Origin: Solirubrobacterales bacterium
GTDB taxonomy: Bacteria; Actinomycetota; Thermoleophilia; Solirubrobacterales; Solirubrobacteraceae
Direction: 5' to 3'
DNA length: 16,418 nt
NCBI GenBank assembly: GCA_015655225.1
Contig: JAATFK010000093.1
Location: 1-16,418, forward strand
A program made the translations under genes and the position numbers. Below, one piece after another: positions 6,672-13,369 of this stretch. A model generated the notes under the pieces. That model ran no database searches. It saw only the letters and a list, made by a program, of their open reading frames with translations, and was not told where the DNA came from. The number at the start of each line of letters is the position of its first letter. Position 1 is the stretch's first letter.

Positions 6672-7726
6672 AGACGCAGCCTCAGGCCGCCGGGAGTGCG
6701 ACGCTGGTCGAGGTTGACTGCCGCGATCAGGACTACCCCGACCGCGATCAGCTGGTAGAAGGCGGAGAGGCCGATCACGACGAGGCCGTCCTGCAGGATC
6801 ACCGCGAGCAGCGTGCCCGCGAGCACCCCGCCGAGCGAGACACGCCCGCCGTACAGGCTGGTGCCGCCGATCACGGCGGCCGTGATCGCCGCCAGGCCGT
6901 CGTTCTGATGGCCGGCGAGGTTGGTCGTCGCGAAGCGCGTCAGGTCGATGAACCCGGCGAGCCCCGCCATCGCGCCGACGAGCATGAACGCGGCGATCAG
7001 GTGGGCGTCGACCTTCAGGCCGGAGCGCTCCGCGGCGCCGCGGTTGGAGCCGAGCGCGAGCAGGCGCAGCCCGAAGCGGGTCGAGCGGAAGAGGATCCAC
7101 GTCACCAGCCAGAGCGCGAGGGCGATGAACGCCGGAAGCGGGATCCCGATGAGGTTGCGGATGCCGAAGTCGTCCTGCAGCGACGCCGGGATGTCCGAGA
7201 GGTCGGTGCCGCTCGTCGCGATGTTCGCGATCCCGGTCGCGATCCCCATCGTCGCGAGCGTCGCGATCAGCGAGGTGACCCGCAGCTTCGTCACCACGAG
7301 GCCGTTGACGAGGCCGATCGCCGCGCCGGTCCCGAGGCACGCGAACAGTCCGATGATCGCCGCGACGGCGGTGCCGGAGCCGGCGAGGGCGATGATCACC
7401 TTGCCGCCGAAGACGGATGACAGGAGCAGTCCCGCGCCAAGCGAGAGGTCGATCTCGCCCGCGCCCAGCAGGAGCGAGATCCCGACTGCCAGAATCAGGG
7501 CTTCCGCCGCGTCCAGTCCCAGCACCCGGAAGCTGCTGGCCGTGAGGAACGAGCCGTTCTCCGAGAGGGCCCCGAACAGCAGGACCAGCAGGATGTCGAC
7601 CACGAAGATCCACAGTGCGGTCGTCGAGCCGAGCGCCCGCAGGCGCGCCGGGAGCGCGGGCGGCGCCGAGCCGGAGGAGGACGTCGTCGGCTGCTCCGCC
7701 GCGGTGGTCGAGTCGGCGCTGCTCAT
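6662..7726 (-). CDS. Sugar ABC transporter permease (RbsC-like, BPD_transp_2 family)
   Basis: A 354-residue inner-membrane permease. A Ser/Thr/Pro-rich cytoplasmic tail of about 30 residues precedes the first membrane segment (ALWIFVVDILLVLLFGAL). Family motifs appear in order: EALILAVGISLLLGAGEIDLS (the usual G-x-I-D-L-S motif), LVNGLVVTKLRVTSLIATLATM, LALGSNRGAAERSG (the cytoplasmic coupling region, consensus G.N..AA..SG), and IGGTSLYGG near the C-terminus, followed by two more hydrophobic stretches. About eight to ten membrane spans are visible. It is a single permease of the ribose/fructose importer class and probably acts as a homodimer. The ATG at 7726 overlaps the ATPase stop as ATGA (7723-7726). 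The C-terminus is Arg-rich (RLRLRR). Confidence 0.95.
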   Translation of the reverse strand: MSSADSTTAAEQPTTSSSGSAPPALPARLRALGSTTALWIFVVDILLVLLFGALSENGSFLTASSFRVLGLDAAEALILAVGISLLLGAGEIDLSLGAGLLLSSVFGGKVIIALAGSGTAVAAIIGLFACLGTGAAIGLVNGLVVTKLRVTSLIATLATMGIATGIANIATSGTDLSDIPASLQDDFGIRNLIGIPLPAFIALALWLVTWILFRSTRFGLRLLALGSNRGAAERSGLKVDAHLIAAFMLVGAMAGLAGFIDLTRFATTNLAGHQNDGLAAITAAVIGGTSLYGGRVSLGGVLAGTLLAVILQDGLVVIGLSAFYQLIAVGVVLIAAVNLDQRRTPGGLRLRLRR

Positions 7727-8556
7727 CGATGACCTCCGACGTGCTCGTGGTATCCGACCATCGCGTCGACCACGTCGCGGCGAGAGATCTCGCTGCTCGG
7801 CCGCGCCATCGCGACGGTGCCGTGGCGCAGCACCACGACCTGGTCCGCGACGTCGAGGATGCGGGGGATGTCGTGCGAGATGACCATCACCGCGAGGCCG
7901 CGGTCGGCGGTCGAGCGGATCAGCTCGCAGACGATGTCGCTCTGGGTCGTCCCGAGCGCCGCGGTCGGCTCGTCCATCAGGATCCCGGCGTTGCTCCACA
8001 TCGCCGCGCGGGCGACGGCGACCGCCTGCTTCTGGCCGCCGGAGAGGTCGCTGACCGGGATCCGGACCGACGGGAGGTTGATCCGCAGCTCCGAGAGCGC
8101 GGCGTCGGCACGGTCGGCCATCTCCCGGCGGGAGACGACGCCCAGCAGCCGGCGCCAGTCGGTCGCGAGCACCTCGCGGCCGAGGAACATGTTCTCCAGC
8201 ACGGAGAGGTCGGGCGCCAGCGCGAGGTCCTGGTGCACGGTCGTGATCCCGAGCGCCTCGGCGTCGCGGATCGAGTGCAGTTCGATCGGTCCCGCGGGCG
8301 TCTCGAGGTGACCCTCGTCGGGGGTCACGACTCCGCACATGCACTTCGTGAGGGTCGACTTGCCGGCTCCGTTGTCGCCGAACAGCGCCACGACCTCGCC
8401 GCGACGCAGCTCGAGCGAGACGTCATGGAGGGCTCGCACGTGCCCGTAGGACTTGCCGATCCCGTGCGCCGAGATGACCGGTTCGCCTGGCGCCGACCGC
8501 ACGAGGACGTGCTCGTCGGGCGGACCGTCAGGCGTGTCGTCGCTCGGTTGGCTCAC
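7723..8556 (-). CDS. Sugar ABC transporter ATP-binding protein (single-domain, FrcA-like)
   Basis: A 277-residue ABC ATPase with one nucleotide-binding domain: Walker A GDNGAGKST (60-68), Q-loop Gln109 (VHQDL), signature LSGGQ (171-175), Walker B ILMDEP (192-197) and H-loop His228 (VISHD). Ribose-type importers usually use a fused double-domain ATPase of about 500 residues (RbsA); this single-domain form resembles FrcA-type subunits and would work as a homodimer powering the permease encoded next. The start is GTG at 8556, preceded by the purine-rich GAAGGGAAG (8562-8570). A short disordered N-terminus (about 25 residues rich in Asp, Pro and Ser) precedes the domain. It is the first gene of the leftward operon, directly beside the palindrome at 8576-8592. 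Confidence 0.94.
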   Translation of the reverse strand: MSQPSDDTPDGPPDEHVLVRSAPGEPVISAHGIGKSYGHVRALHDVSLELRRGEVVALFGDNGAGKSTLTKCMCGVVTPDEGHLETPAGPIELHSIRDAEALGITTVHQDLALAPDLSVLENMFLGREVLATDWRRLLGVVSRREMADRADAALSELRINLPSVRIPVSDLSGGQKQAVAVARAAMWSNAGILMDEPTAALGTTQSDIVCELIRSTADRGLAVMVISHDIPRILDVADQVVVLRHGTVAMARPSSEISRRDVVDAMVGYHEHVGGHR

Positions 8557-8575
8557 TCGTTCTTCCCTTCCGCAT

Positions 8576-8592
8576 GTTTGCTATCCGCAAAC
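8576..8592. promoter_or_regulatory. Putative operator between the divergent sugar operon and rbsK
   Basis: A perfect inverted repeat GTTTGC-TATCC-GCAAAC (6-bp arms, 5-bp spacer). It lies 19 nt from the ATPase GTG and overlaps the likely -35 region of rbsK, so one bound regulator could control both directions. A GTT...AAC palindrome of this size is reminiscent of sites used by IclR-type and some GntR- or LacI-type sugar regulators, but I cannot assign a family, and no regulator gene lies in the window. Confidence 0.6.
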
Positions 8593-8608
8593 GGCGTTCG
8601 CGTATAGT
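8578..8608 (+). promoter_or_regulatory. Candidate rbsK promoter
   Basis: TATAGT at 8603-8608 is one mismatch from the sigma-70 -10 consensus and stands out in this G+C-rich DNA. TTGCTA at 8578-8583 matches TTGACA at four of six positions, with a 19-bp spacer that is slightly long. The -35 lies inside the palindrome, so repression by occlusion is plausible. The leftward promoter for the ABC operon is less clear; TTGTCA (minus strand, 8608-8613) could be its -35, but I see no good -10. Confidence 0.45.
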
Positions 8609-8654
8609 GACAACCTAACCGGGCCCTTCCGGGCTGTCCAGCTCCATGGGTCCA

Positions 8655-8661
8655 GAGGTGA
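8655..8661 (+). promoter_or_regulatory. Ribosome binding site deciding the rbsK start
   Basis: GAGGTGA, a seven-base match to the anti-Shine-Dalgarno complement, lies 8 nt before the ATG at 8670. An in-frame ATG at 8646 lies upstream of this site and has no such sequence before it, so 8670 is preferred. Confidence 0.75.
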
Positions 8662-8669
8662 CCTTCCAA

Positions 8670-9578
8670 ATGGCCGAACCGACCGTTGGTGCACCTGCCG
8701 GAGGCCGCGTGATCGTCGTCGGGTCGGTGAACGCCGACTGGGTCGTGGCGGTCCCACGCCTGCCCGGGCCCGGCGAGACCGCCCTCGGCGGCGACGTCGA
8801 GCATCACCACGGCGGCAAGGGCGCGAATCAGGCGGCCGCCGCGGCGCGCGCGGGCGCCGGCGCGTCGGTCGTGCTCGTGGCGGCCGTCGGCGAGGACGAG
8901 AGCGGCGAGCGGGAGCTGGCCGCGCTCGCCGCGGACGGCGTCGACGTCTCGCTCGTCGCCCGGATCGCCGGCGTCGCGACCGGGCTGGCGATGATCACCG
9001 TCGCCGGGGACAGCGAGAACCAGATCGTCGTCGCCTCAGGCGCGAACGCCCGGCTCGACGGCGCGCTCGTCGCCGCCGCGCTCGGCCGGCTGGACCCGCC
9101 CCTCGCTTCGGACGACGTGGTCCTCGCCTGCAACGAGGTCGGCGACGAGGCGATCGCCGCCGCGCTCGCGGCCGCCGGTCACGCCGGCGCGACCGCGCTC
9201 CTCAACCCGGCGCCGGCCCGGCCGCTTCCCCCCGAGGTGCTGGAGCGGCGCCCGCTGCTGACCCCGAACGAGCACGAGGCCCGCACGCTCGCCGACCGCG
9301 ACGGCGTCCCCGAGGCGGCGCGGGCCCTTCACGCGCTGACCGGCGCGCCCGTGCTCGTGACGCGCGGCGCGGCGGGCGCGCTCCTCCTCGGCGCCGGCGA
9401 TCCGCTCGCGATCCCCGCCCCGCCGACCACCCCGGTCGACACCACCGGCGCCGGCGACGTCCTCAACGGCGTCCTCGCCGCCCGTCTCGCCGCCGGCGAC
9501 GAGCTGCCGGAGGCAGCGCGGCGCGCGGTCGCGGCAGCGAGCCGCGCGACCGAGTGGCGCGGCGCGCGGGAGCCGTAG
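8670..9578 (+). CDS. rbsK: Ribokinase (PfkB family)
   Basis: A 302-residue PfkB-family sugar kinase that fits ribokinase, which converts ribose plus ATP to ribose 5-phosphate in the cytoplasm. The N-terminal ribokinase signature is complete: VGSVNADW (17-24), LPGPGET (31-37) and GGKGANQA (48-55). The C-terminal PfkB motif DTTGAGD (257-263) supplies the catalytic Asp263 and anion hole, and LTPNEHEA (197-204) matches the usual PNE motif. Length is normal. The last strand (AAASRATEWRGAREP) is shorter than in Escherichia coli RbsK. It is transcribed divergently from the sugar importer and nucleoside hydrolase operon, with a shared control region, which supports phosphorylation of imported or nucleoside-derived ribose. 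A related pentose or deoxyribose substrate cannot be excluded. Its end is 8 nt from the end of the convergent xylA. Confidence 0.92.
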   Translation: MAEPTVGAPAGGRVIVVGSVNADWVVAVPRLPGPGETALGGDVEHHHGGKGANQAAAAARAGAGASVVLVAAVGEDESGERELAALAADGVDVSLVARIAGVATGLAMITVAGDSENQIVVASGANARLDGALVAAALGRLDPPLASDDVVLACNEVGDEAIAAALAAAGHAGATALLNPAPARPLPPEVLERRPLLTPNEHEARTLADRDGVPEAARALHALTGAPVLVTRGAAGALLLGAGDPLAIPAPPTTPVDTTGAGDVLNGVLAARLAAGDELPEAARRAVAAASRATEWRGAREP

Positions 9579-9586
9579 CCAGCCCC

Positions 9587-10750
9587 TCACACCCCCAGCA
9601 GGTGCTCCACCACGAGCTGGTCGAGCCGCTCGTTCGCGTAGCCGCGCGCGGCGAGCGCGTCCACGTCGAACGTCTCCTCCCGCAGCCCGCGCAGCGCCTC
9701 CGCGCTGTAGCCGCCCTCGACCGTCGGCAGTCCGAGCGTCCCTGCTCCGGCCGCCTCCAGCGCCGCCGCCACGCGCGGATCGGCGTCGAACGCCCGCGCC
9801 TTCTCGGCCAGGATCAGGTAGGTGCGCATGCAGCCGGCGGCGAACTCCCAGATGCCGTCCTCGTCCTCGACGCGGAGCGGGTGGGCGTCGAAGTGCAGCG
9901 GCCCGTCGTAGCCGCTCGACTCCAGCAGCCGCACGAGCAGGAACGCCTCCTTCAGGTCCTCCTGGCCGAAGCGCAGATCCTGGTCGAAGCGCCCGCCGCG
10001 CTGGGCGTTCAGGTCGATGTGGAAGAGCTTGCCGGCCCACAGCGCGAGCGAGACGGCGTGGAGGAAGCTGAGCCCGGCGATCGTCTCGTGCGCGATCTCG
10101 GGGTTCACGCCGACCATCTCCGGATGCTCCAGCCGGTCGATCAGCGCGAGCGCGTGCCCGACGGTCGCGACGAAGCTGTCGCCGCGCGGCTCGTTCGGCT
10201 TCGGCTCCAGCGCGAGCCGCAGCTCGTAGCCCTGGTCGCGCACGTAGCCGCAGAGGAAGTCGAGCGCCTCCTTGTAACGCTCGAACGCGTCGGTCGCCGG
10301 CTTCGCGGCCGCCACCTCGCTGCCCTCGCGCCCGCCCCAGAAGACGTAGATCGGCGCGCCCAGCTCCGCCCCGAGGTCGATCGCGTCGACCGTCTTGCGC
10401 AGCGCGAAGCGGCGCACGTCGCGGTCGTTGGAGGTGAACGCGCCGTCTCTGAAGATCGGGTGCGTGAAGAGGTTCGTGGTCGCCATCGTCACGCGCATGC
10501 CGGTCTCCGCGAGCGCCTCGCGGAAGCGCGCGACGAGCCGGTCCCGCTCGGCCGCCGAGCTGCCGAACGGGATCAGGTCGTTGTCGTGCAGGCTGACGCC
10601 GGCGGCGCCGAGCGCTCCCAGCCGCTTGACGCTCTCGACCGGGTCGAGCGGCGGCCGCGTCGGGTCCCCGAACGGGTCGCGGCCGACCTGGCCGACGGTC
10701 CAGAGACCGAACGAGAAGCGGTGGTCGCGCGTGGGCGCGTACGTGGACAT
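9587..10750 (-). CDS. xylA: Xylose isomerase
   Basis: A 387-residue class I (actinobacterial, Streptomyces/Actinoplanes-like) xylose isomerase, which interconverts D-xylose and D-xylulose (and D-glucose and D-fructose) with two divalent metals. All key residues are visible: LHDNDL (His55, Asp58), [11 protein letters not shown] (Glu182, Lys184), NPEIAHE (Glu218, His221), FHIDLN (Asp246), FDQDL (Asp256, Asp258) and HFD (Asp288). The N-terminal FSFGLWTVG and C-terminal EHLLGV match family ends, so the protein is full length. The start is ATG at 10750 with GAAGGG (10758-10763) 7 nt upstream; a TTG 13 codons earlier is less likely. No xylulokinase lies beside it. It converges on rbsK, and a palindrome lies just upstream of its start. 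Confidence 0.97.
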   Translation of the reverse strand: MSTYAPTRDHRFSFGLWTVGQVGRDPFGDPTRPPLDPVESVKRLGALGAAGVSLHDNDLIPFGSSAAERDRLVARFREALAETGMRVTMATTNLFTHPIFRDGAFTSNDRDVRRFALRKTVDAIDLGAELGAPIYVFWGGREGSEVAAAKPATDAFERYKEALDFLCGYVRDQGYELRLALEPKPNEPRGDSFVATVGHALALIDRLEHPEMVGVNPEIAHETIAGLSFLHAVSLALWAGKLFHIDLNAQRGGRFDQDLRFGQEDLKEAFLLVRLLESSGYDGPLHFDAHPLRVEDEDGIWEFAAGCMRTYLILAEKARAFDADPRVAAALEAAGAGTLGLPTVEGGYSAEALRGLREETFDVDALAARGYANERLDQLVVEHLLGV

Positions 10751-10771
10751 GGCGGAGCCCTTCGTCGGCGG

Positions 10772-10788
10772 TGTCGTCTCGGACGACA
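10772..10788. promoter_or_regulatory. Perfect palindrome upstream of xylA (putative operator or 5'-UTR hairpin)
   Basis: TGTCGTC-N3-GACGACA is a perfect 7-3-7 inverted repeat lying 21-38 nt before the xylA ATG. On the minus strand TAGCGT (10789-10794) immediately precedes it and could act as a -10 box, which would put the palindrome across the transcription start, a usual place for a repressor. No -35 is recognised. The arms differ from the palindrome upstream of rbsK, so a different regulator is implied. Confidence 0.55.
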
Positions 10789-10826
10789 ACGCTATCCAGG
10801 CGCGCCGACGCGCGCGCGTTCGTCCG

Positions 10827-12350
10827 TCAGGACTGGGACGAGGCGGACGCGTCGACCACCGCGGGCGCGCTGATCTCGCGCTTGAGGATCTTGCCCGTCG
10901 GTCCTCTCGGCAGGCTCTCCACCAGCCAGACGTGGCGCGGGTACTTGTAGGCCGCGACCCGCTCCTTCACGAAAGCGCGCAGCTCGTCGGGCTCGGCGGC
11001 GGCGCCGGGCTTGAGCGCGACGGCGGCGCCGATCTCCTCCCCGAGGTCGTCGTCGGGCACGCCCACGACCGCCGCCTCGGCGACCGCCGGATGCTCGTAG
11101 AGCACCTCCTCGATCTCCCGCGGGTAGACGTTGTAGCCACCCCGGATGATCATGTCCTTCTTGCGGTCGACGATGAAGAAGAAGCCGTCCTCGTCGGCGC
11201 GCGCGAGGTCGCCCGTGTGGAGCCAGCCGTCGCGCAGCGCGGCAGCGGTCGCCTCCGGCTGGCGCCAGTAGCCCTTCATCACGTTGTGGCCCCGGACGAC
11301 GATCTCCCCCACCTCGCCGGTCTCCACCTCGGCGCCGTCCTCGTCGAGCAGCCGCAGCTCGACGCCGTCGATCGGGGTCCCGATCGAGCCGACCTTGCGG
11401 TCCCGGTCGGGATGGTTGAACGACGCGACCGGCGAGGTCTCCGAGAGCCCGTAGCCCTCCAGGATCACGCAGCCGAACGCCTCCTCGAACGCGCGCAGCA
11501 CCTCGCCCGGCATCGCCGAGCCGCCGGACGCGCAGAGCCGCAGCGTCGAGACGTCGAAGCGCTCCTTGTCGGGCAGGTGCAGCAGCGCCGAGTACATCGT
11601 GGGGACGCCCTCGAAGATCGTCACCTTGTCGCGCTGCACGATCTCGAGCGCCTTCTCGGGATCGAAGCGCGGCAGCAGCGTGAGGGTGCCGCCGCCGGCG
11701 ACGCACGTGTTGAGCGTGCACGTCTGGCCGAAGGAGTGGAAGAGAGGAAGCGCGCCGAGGACGACGTCGTCGGGCTGGACCTGGATCACCGACGCGAGCG
11801 TCGTCTCGACGTTCGCGAGCAGGTTCGCGTGGCTCAGCTCGGCGCCCTTCGGTCTCCCCGTCGTGCCGGAGGTGTAGAGCAGGACGGCGGTGTCGTCGTC
11901 CTCGACCTCGGCCACCTCGCGGCGCGGCTCGGCGGCCATCACCTGCTGCTCGAACTCGCCCGGGACGACCTCGATCAGCTCCGACCCGGCCTCCTTCGCG
12001 CCGGGCGCGGCGGCGTCGGTGAAGCCGTTCCAGGCGAACAGGAGCTTCGCGCCGGAGTCGCTCAGGTAGTAGGCGACCTCGCGCTCTCTCAGCAGGACGT
12101 TCATCGGCACGACGATGCCGCCGGCGCGCAGGATCCCGTAGTAGACGAGCGGGAAGTGCGGGACGTTCGGGAGCATCAGCCCGACGCGGTCGCCCGGCTG
12201 GAAGCCGTGCGCGGCCAGCAGCCCCGCGACGCGGGCGCTGCCCTCGTCGAGGATCCCGTAGGTGAGAACGAAGTCGTCGAGCTTGACGGCCGGCCGGTCA
12301 GCGCCGCCGGCGGCGGTCTTCGTCAGCAGGCTTGCGAGATTCCGCCCCAT
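10827..12350 (-). CDS. Fatty-acid/acyl-CoA synthetase (AMP-forming, class I adenylate-forming)
   Basis: A 507-residue ANL-superfamily ligase that activates a carboxylic acid as acyl-AMP and then forms acyl-CoA. Core motifs are intact: P-loop-like A3 [12 protein letters not shown] (158-169), LPLFHSFG (201-208), A5 YGLSETSP (300-307), DGWLHTGD, then [19 protein letters not shown] at the hinge, and the C-terminal catalytic Lys487 in PTGKILKRE. The overall pattern (long-chain acyl-CoA ligase phrases such as [18 protein letters not shown]) suggests a medium- or long-chain fatty acid, but the acyl chain length is not decidable by eye. The start ATG at 12350 has GAGGAG 4 nt upstream, overlapping the stop of rsfS; the 8-nt gap implies co-transcription. 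The Ala/Ser-rich C-terminal tail looks disordered. Confidence 0.93.
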   Translation of the reverse strand: MGRNLASLLTKTAAGGADRPAVKLDDFVLTYGILDEGSARVAGLLAAHGFQPGDRVGLMLPNVPHFPLVYYGILRAGGIVVPMNVLLREREVAYYLSDSGAKLLFAWNGFTDAAAPGAKEAGSELIEVVPGEFEQQVMAAEPRREVAEVEDDDTAVLLYTSGTTGRPKGAELSHANLLANVETTLASVIQVQPDDVVLGALPLFHSFGQTCTLNTCVAGGGTLTLLPRFDPEKALEIVQRDKVTIFEGVPTMYSALLHLPDKERFDVSTLRLCASGGSAMPGEVLRAFEEAFGCVILEGYGLSETSPVASFNHPDRDRKVGSIGTPIDGVELRLLDEDGAEVETGEVGEIVVRGHNVMKGYWRQPEATAAALRDGWLHTGDLARADEDGFFFIVDRKKDMIIRGGYNVYPREIEEVLYEHPAVAEAAVVGVPDDDLGEEIGAAVALKPGAAAEPDELRAFVKERVAAYKYPRHVWLVESLPRGPTGKILKREISAPAVVDASASSQS

Positions 12351-12354
12351 GTTG

Positions 12355-12360
12355 CTCCTC
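12355..12360 (-). promoter_or_regulatory. Ribosome binding site of the acyl-CoA synthetase, overlapping the rsfS stop
   Basis: GAGGAG on the minus strand shares bases with the rsfS TGA (12359-12361) and lies 4 nt before the ATG at 12350. This arrangement favours reinitiation after rsfS. Confidence 0.6.
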
Positions 12361-12733
12361 AGGTCGACGTGCCGACCGCGCGTGCAGGCGCCTCTCCCCA
12401 CAGCTGTTCGAGGCGATAGAACTCGCGCGTCTCCGGCGTGAACACATGAACGACTACGTCCAGATAGTCCAGCAATACCCACTGCGCCTGCGGCAGTCCC
12501 TCGACGCGGCGCGGCAACATGCCGTGATCGCGCTTCAGGCCCTCCTGGATGCCGTCGTGGATCGCCTTCACCTGACGGTCGGTGTTGCCGCTCGCGATCA
12601 CGAAGTAGTCGGCGTAGCCGAGCACCCCGCGCAGGTCGAGCTCGATGATGTCGATCGCTCTTCTGTCGTAGGCGTAGCCGACGATCGCCTCCGACAGCTC
12701 GGCTCCGGTCATCTCTGCTTCGGTCATCATCAT
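12359..12733 (-). CDS. rsfS: Ribosomal silencing factor RsfS (Iojap family)
   Basis: A 124-residue Iojap/RsfS protein, which binds ribosomal protein uL14 and blocks subunit joining when nutrients are scarce. The family pattern is clear: IDIIELDLRGVLGYADYFVIASGNTDRQVKAI (28-59), where the usual phrase is D..DYFVI.SG.S.RQV.AI, then PRRVEG and WVLLDYLDVVVHVF (85-98), followed by REFYRLEQLWG. Three in-frame ATGs occur (12733, 12730, 12727) behind a strong AAAGGAG (12739-12745). The first overlaps the nadD stop as ATGA with 5-nt spacing; the second has the better spacing of 8 nt, so the true start may be one codon later. The adjacency to nadD is widely conserved in bacteria and supports the call. 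Confidence 0.96.
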   Translation of the reverse strand: MMMTEAEMTGAELSEAIVGYAYDRRAIDIIELDLRGVLGYADYFVIASGNTDRQVKAIHDGIQEGLKRDHGMLPRRVEGLPQAQWVLLDYLDVVVHVFTPETREFYRLEQLWGEAPARAVGTST

Positions 12734-13350
12734 GCGGTCTCCTTTCGCGCAGGTGCGCGATACAGCCCGTGCTCGGCGATGTAGCGCTCGACGCGATCGG
12801 GGACGAGGTAGCGGATCGGGTGGTCGTGCGCGATGTGCTCTCGGACCAGCGAGGACGAGACGTCGATCCGCGGCATCTCGAAGAAGACGACGCGGTCGGC
12901 TCCCGCGAGCGGCCGCAGCCGGCGCTCGATCTCGTCGCGCTGAGCGCCGCGCCGCTCGGCGACGGCGAGCGTCGCCAGTGACAGCACGGCTTCCGGCTCC
13001 CGCCAGGTCGGCAGGCTCGTGGCCATGTCGCCGCCGACGATGAACGTCAGCTCGTCCTGCGGTTCGCGCTCGCGCAACGCCCTCAGGGTATCGACCGTGT
13101 AGGACCGTCCCGGACGGTCGAGCTCCAGGCGCGAGACGGCGAAGCGCTCGTCGTCGGCGACCGCGAGGCGGCAGAGCTCGAAGCGGGCTTCCGCGTCGGC
13201 GTCGCCGTCCTGCAGCTCCTTGTGTGGCGGGGCGCCGGCGGGCATCAGCACGACACGATCGAGGTCGAGCCGGACGAACGCCTCCTGGGCGCAGACGAGG
13301 TGCGCCAGATGGGGCGGGTTGAACGTGCCGCCGAGGATGCCGATGCGCAT
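12730..13350 (-). CDS. nadD: Nicotinate-nucleotide adenylyltransferase
   Basis: A 206-residue NadD, which joins nicotinate mononucleotide and ATP to give deamido-NAD in NAD biosynthesis. The nucleotidyltransferase start is present: GILGGTFNPPHLAHL (4-18), where the usual H-x-G-H reads H-L-A-H. PAGAPPHK follows near residue 37, then SYTVDTLRAL, FIVGGDM, and the C-terminal IDVSSSLVREHI, equivalent to the ISST.IR motif. The C-terminal sequence RYLVPDRVERYIAEHGLY is typical. It starts 19 nt after the proA stop with no obvious Shine-Dalgarno, so it probably depends on read-through from proA. Its stop overlaps the first rsfS ATG. Confidence 0.96.
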   Translation of the reverse strand: MRIGILGGTFNPPHLAHLVCAQEAFVRLDLDRVVLMPAGAPPHKELQDGDADAEARFELCRLAVADDERFAVSRLELDRPGRSYTVDTLRALREREPQDELTFIVGGDMATSLPTWREPEAVLSLATLAVAERRGAQRDEIERRLRPLAGADRVVFFEMPRIDVSSSLVREHIAHDHPIRYLVPDRVERYIAEHGLYRAPARKETA

Positions 13351-13369
13351 GCGGACGGGCCGGACCGGA

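Noticed and set aside
8623..8634. GCCC-TTCC-GGGC mini-hairpin in the rbsK leader
   Set aside because: A four-base-pair GC stem is expected by chance here; it is too short to call a regulatory element.
8646..8669. Upstream in-frame ATG for rbsK
   Set aside because: It has no Shine-Dalgarno, and the strong GAGGTGA lies after it, positioned for the ATG at 8670.
10751..10789. TTG start 13 codons upstream of the xylA ATG
   Set aside because: The extension is not part of the family and would cover the palindrome; the ATG at 10750 has a Shine-Dalgarno and gives the usual length.
8453..10873. 806-codon plus-strand open frame across rbsK and xylA
   Set aside because: It runs out of frame through rbsK as Arg-rich sequence, then antisense to xylA. 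Both of those genes are complete with active-site residues.
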